Shown here one piece after another: positions 14,959-15,992 of a DNA stretch of 15,992 nucleotides; positions within the stretch are counted from its first letter, which is position 1, and the number at the start of each line of letters is the position of its first letter. The notes beneath the pieces were generated by a model. That model saw nothing but the letters and a program-made list of their open reading frames with translations. It did no database searches and was not told the origin of the DNA. Origin of the DNA: Flavobacteriales bacterium (GTDB lineage Bacteria > Bacteroidota > Bacteroidia > Flavobacteriales > BACL11); NCBI GenBank assembly GCA_012960835.1, contig DUAL01000218.1, positions 1-15,992 on the forward strand, written 5' to 3'. The position numbers were made by a program, and so were the translations under genes.

Positions 14959-15714
14959 ATGGAAAAACTCACTGCAATAATACCAACTGGAAATGAAGAG
15001 CATAATATTGTAGCTGCAATAAAATCTGTTGATTTTGCAGATGAAATAATGGTAGTAGATTCTTTTAGCAAAGATGCAACTGTACAACTTGCAACCCCAC
15101 TTGCAGACACAATTTTACAAAGAGAGTATGAAAACTCTGCATCACAAAAAAACTGGGCCATTCCTCAAGCAAAACATAAGTGGATATTACTTTTAGATGC
15201 AGATGAAAGAGTTACCCCTGAACTTAAAAAAGAAGTGCTTTCTATCATCAATTCAAATACTGATTATAGTGGGTTTTGGATTAAACGCCAAAACTATTTC
15301 ATGGGAAAAAAAGTACGCTTTAGTGGATGGCAAGGCGATAGGGTTATTCGGTTATTTATTCGGGATAAGTGTAAATATGAAAACAAGCATGTGCATGCTG
15401 AAATCATCAGTGATGGAAAAATTGGAAGTCTGAACAATATATTAATGCACAATACTTTTAAAACTAAAGAAGCATATCTGAAAAAATTAAAACGATATGC
15501 TCGGTGGCAAGCTAAAGATTATGAGGCAAGAATTCCTACTATTACATTTTTCCATACGCTTATTAAACCTACTTTTCGTTTTATTAAACATTATATTTTG
15601 CAATTAGGTTTTTTTGATGGTTATGCTGGTTTTATCATATCATTATATCAAGCAAAGGCTGTTTGGATGCGCTATACCTTTTTAAAAGAATACCGAGATG
15701 CAAACAAAGATTAA
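14959..15714 (+). CDS. glycosyltransferase family 2, WaaE/KdtX-like
   Basis: A 251-residue GT-A-fold glycosyltransferase similar to the WaaE/KdtX group, which adds glucose to the inner core of lipopolysaccharide. The N terminus reads LTAIIPTGNEEHNI (4-17) where relatives usually have a NEE motif after a Thr/Phe pair. It is followed by DEIMVVDSFSKDAT (28-41) and the metal/nucleotide-binding DAD in LLLDADERVTPEL (77-89). A typical downstream segment is RQNYFMGKKVRFSGWQGDR (110-128), with HVHAE (144-148). The first codon directly follows the GT4 stop, and the last 17 bases overlap the Sua5 gene. The likely job is lipopolysaccharide-core glycosylation; the exact sugar is unknown. Confidence 0.88.
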   Translation: MEKLTAIIPTGNEEHNIVAAIKSVDFADEIMVVDSFSKDATVQLATPLADTILQREYENSASQKNWAIPQAKHKWILLLDADERVTPELKKEVLSIINSNTDYSGFWIKRQNYFMGKKVRFSGWQGDRVIRLFIRDKCKYENKHVHAEIISDGKIGSLNNILMHNTFKTKEAYLKKLKRYARWQAKDYEARIPTITFFHTLIKPTFRFIKHYILQLGFFDGYAGFIISLYQAKAVWMRYTFLKEYRDANKD

Positions 15715-15992
15715 CAAAGCATTAGCCACATTACAAACTGGAGGCACCATCCTTTATCCTACAGATACTATTTGGGGGATAGGCTGTGATGCTACAAATC
15801 CTAATGCAATTGCCAAAATTTACAAAATCAAAAAAAGGATAGAAAGTAAAGCGCTTATTTCGTTAGTTTGTAATAAAATGCAACTACAAAATATTACAAA
15901 TTCAATTCCTGATTTTGACATTACTACAAAACCCACCACTATTATTTACCCTAATATTACTGGATTAGACACTTCCTTATTGGGAGTGGATG
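15698..15992 (+). CDS. Sua5/YciO/YrdC family threonylcarbamoyl-AMP synthase, N-terminal part
   Basis: The first 98 codons of a YrdC-domain protein that is cut by the window end. Sua5/TsaC makes threonylcarbamoyl-AMP from threonine, bicarbonate and ATP for the t6A37 modification of ANN-reading tRNAs. Visible motifs are GGTILYPTDTIWGIGCD (15-31), which holds the conserved PTDT nucleotide-binding stretch, and IYKIKKRIESKALISLV (41-57), where relatives have K-R-x5-P-L. Leu/Ile here replace some usual residues, so TsaC function is likely but not proven. The ATG at 15698 lies inside the preceding glycosyltransferase gene (17-base overlap, different frame), which implies translational coupling. Confidence 0.85.
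   Translation, partial: MQTKINKALATLQTGGTILYPTDTIWGIGCDATNPNAIAKIYKIKKRIESKALISLVCNKMQLQNITNSIPDFDITTKPTTIIYPNITGLDTSLLGVD

Noticed and set aside
1..15992. Defence island, toxin-antitoxin pair, CRISPR array or mobile element
   Set aside because: All sizeable genes have housekeeping or envelope families, and no transposase, integrase, nuclease-toxin pair or regularly spaced repeat was found.

Overview
The window looks like a chromosome segment from a low-GC member of the Bacteroidota, probably Flavobacteriales-like. The grounds are: a C25-family secreted protease with a C-terminal type IX secretion (T9SS) sorting domain; an ftsK-lolA gene pair; Bacteroidota-type -7 promoter boxes (TAnnTTTG) directly ahead of several genes; and no convincing Shine-Dalgarno sequences. 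No tRNA, rRNA, insertion sequence, prophage gene or CRISPR array was seen.

Layout from left to right. An ApbE flavin transferase lipoprotein (minus strand) diverges from a DUF1801 protein (plus). The DUF1801 gene converges, 6 bases apart, with a three-gene minus-strand unit transcribed as arginine deiminase-like enzyme, CtlX-type citrulline hydrolase, then arginyl-tRNA synthetase (argS). Together the first two could convert arginine to ornithine through citrulline, next to the enzyme that charges arginine onto tRNA. Diverging from this unit is ftsK, followed one base later by lolA, and then by a small three-helix membrane protein. Past a short intergenic stretch with two hairpin repeats lies a minus-strand pair: a 1149-residue C25 protease and ruvX, whose stop and GTG start share a base. 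A 235-base divergent region holding an orphan intrinsic terminator precedes a compact plus-strand unit: dapD, a GT4 glycosyltransferase, a GT2 glycosyltransferase related to lipopolysaccharide-core enzymes, and a Sua5/YrdC gene cut off by the window end.

Most genes serve housekeeping or cell-envelope roles: division and chromosome segregation, outer-membrane lipoprotein transport, diaminopimelate synthesis, surface glycan assembly, protein secretion and tRNA modification. I found no clear unknown multi-gene system such as a defence island. The most interesting signals are non-coding. One is the orphan terminator with a lysine-containing mini-ORF ahead of the lysine/DAP gene dapD. A second is a pair of hairpin repeats with compensatory stems. 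A third is a recurring arrangement in which the -7 box sits 4 to 9 bases from the ATG, predicting leaderless or nearly leaderless messages. Two starts were moved downstream of the longest open frame (ftsK to 5400, the arginine deiminase-like gene to 5252), because promoter boxes overlap the longer versions.
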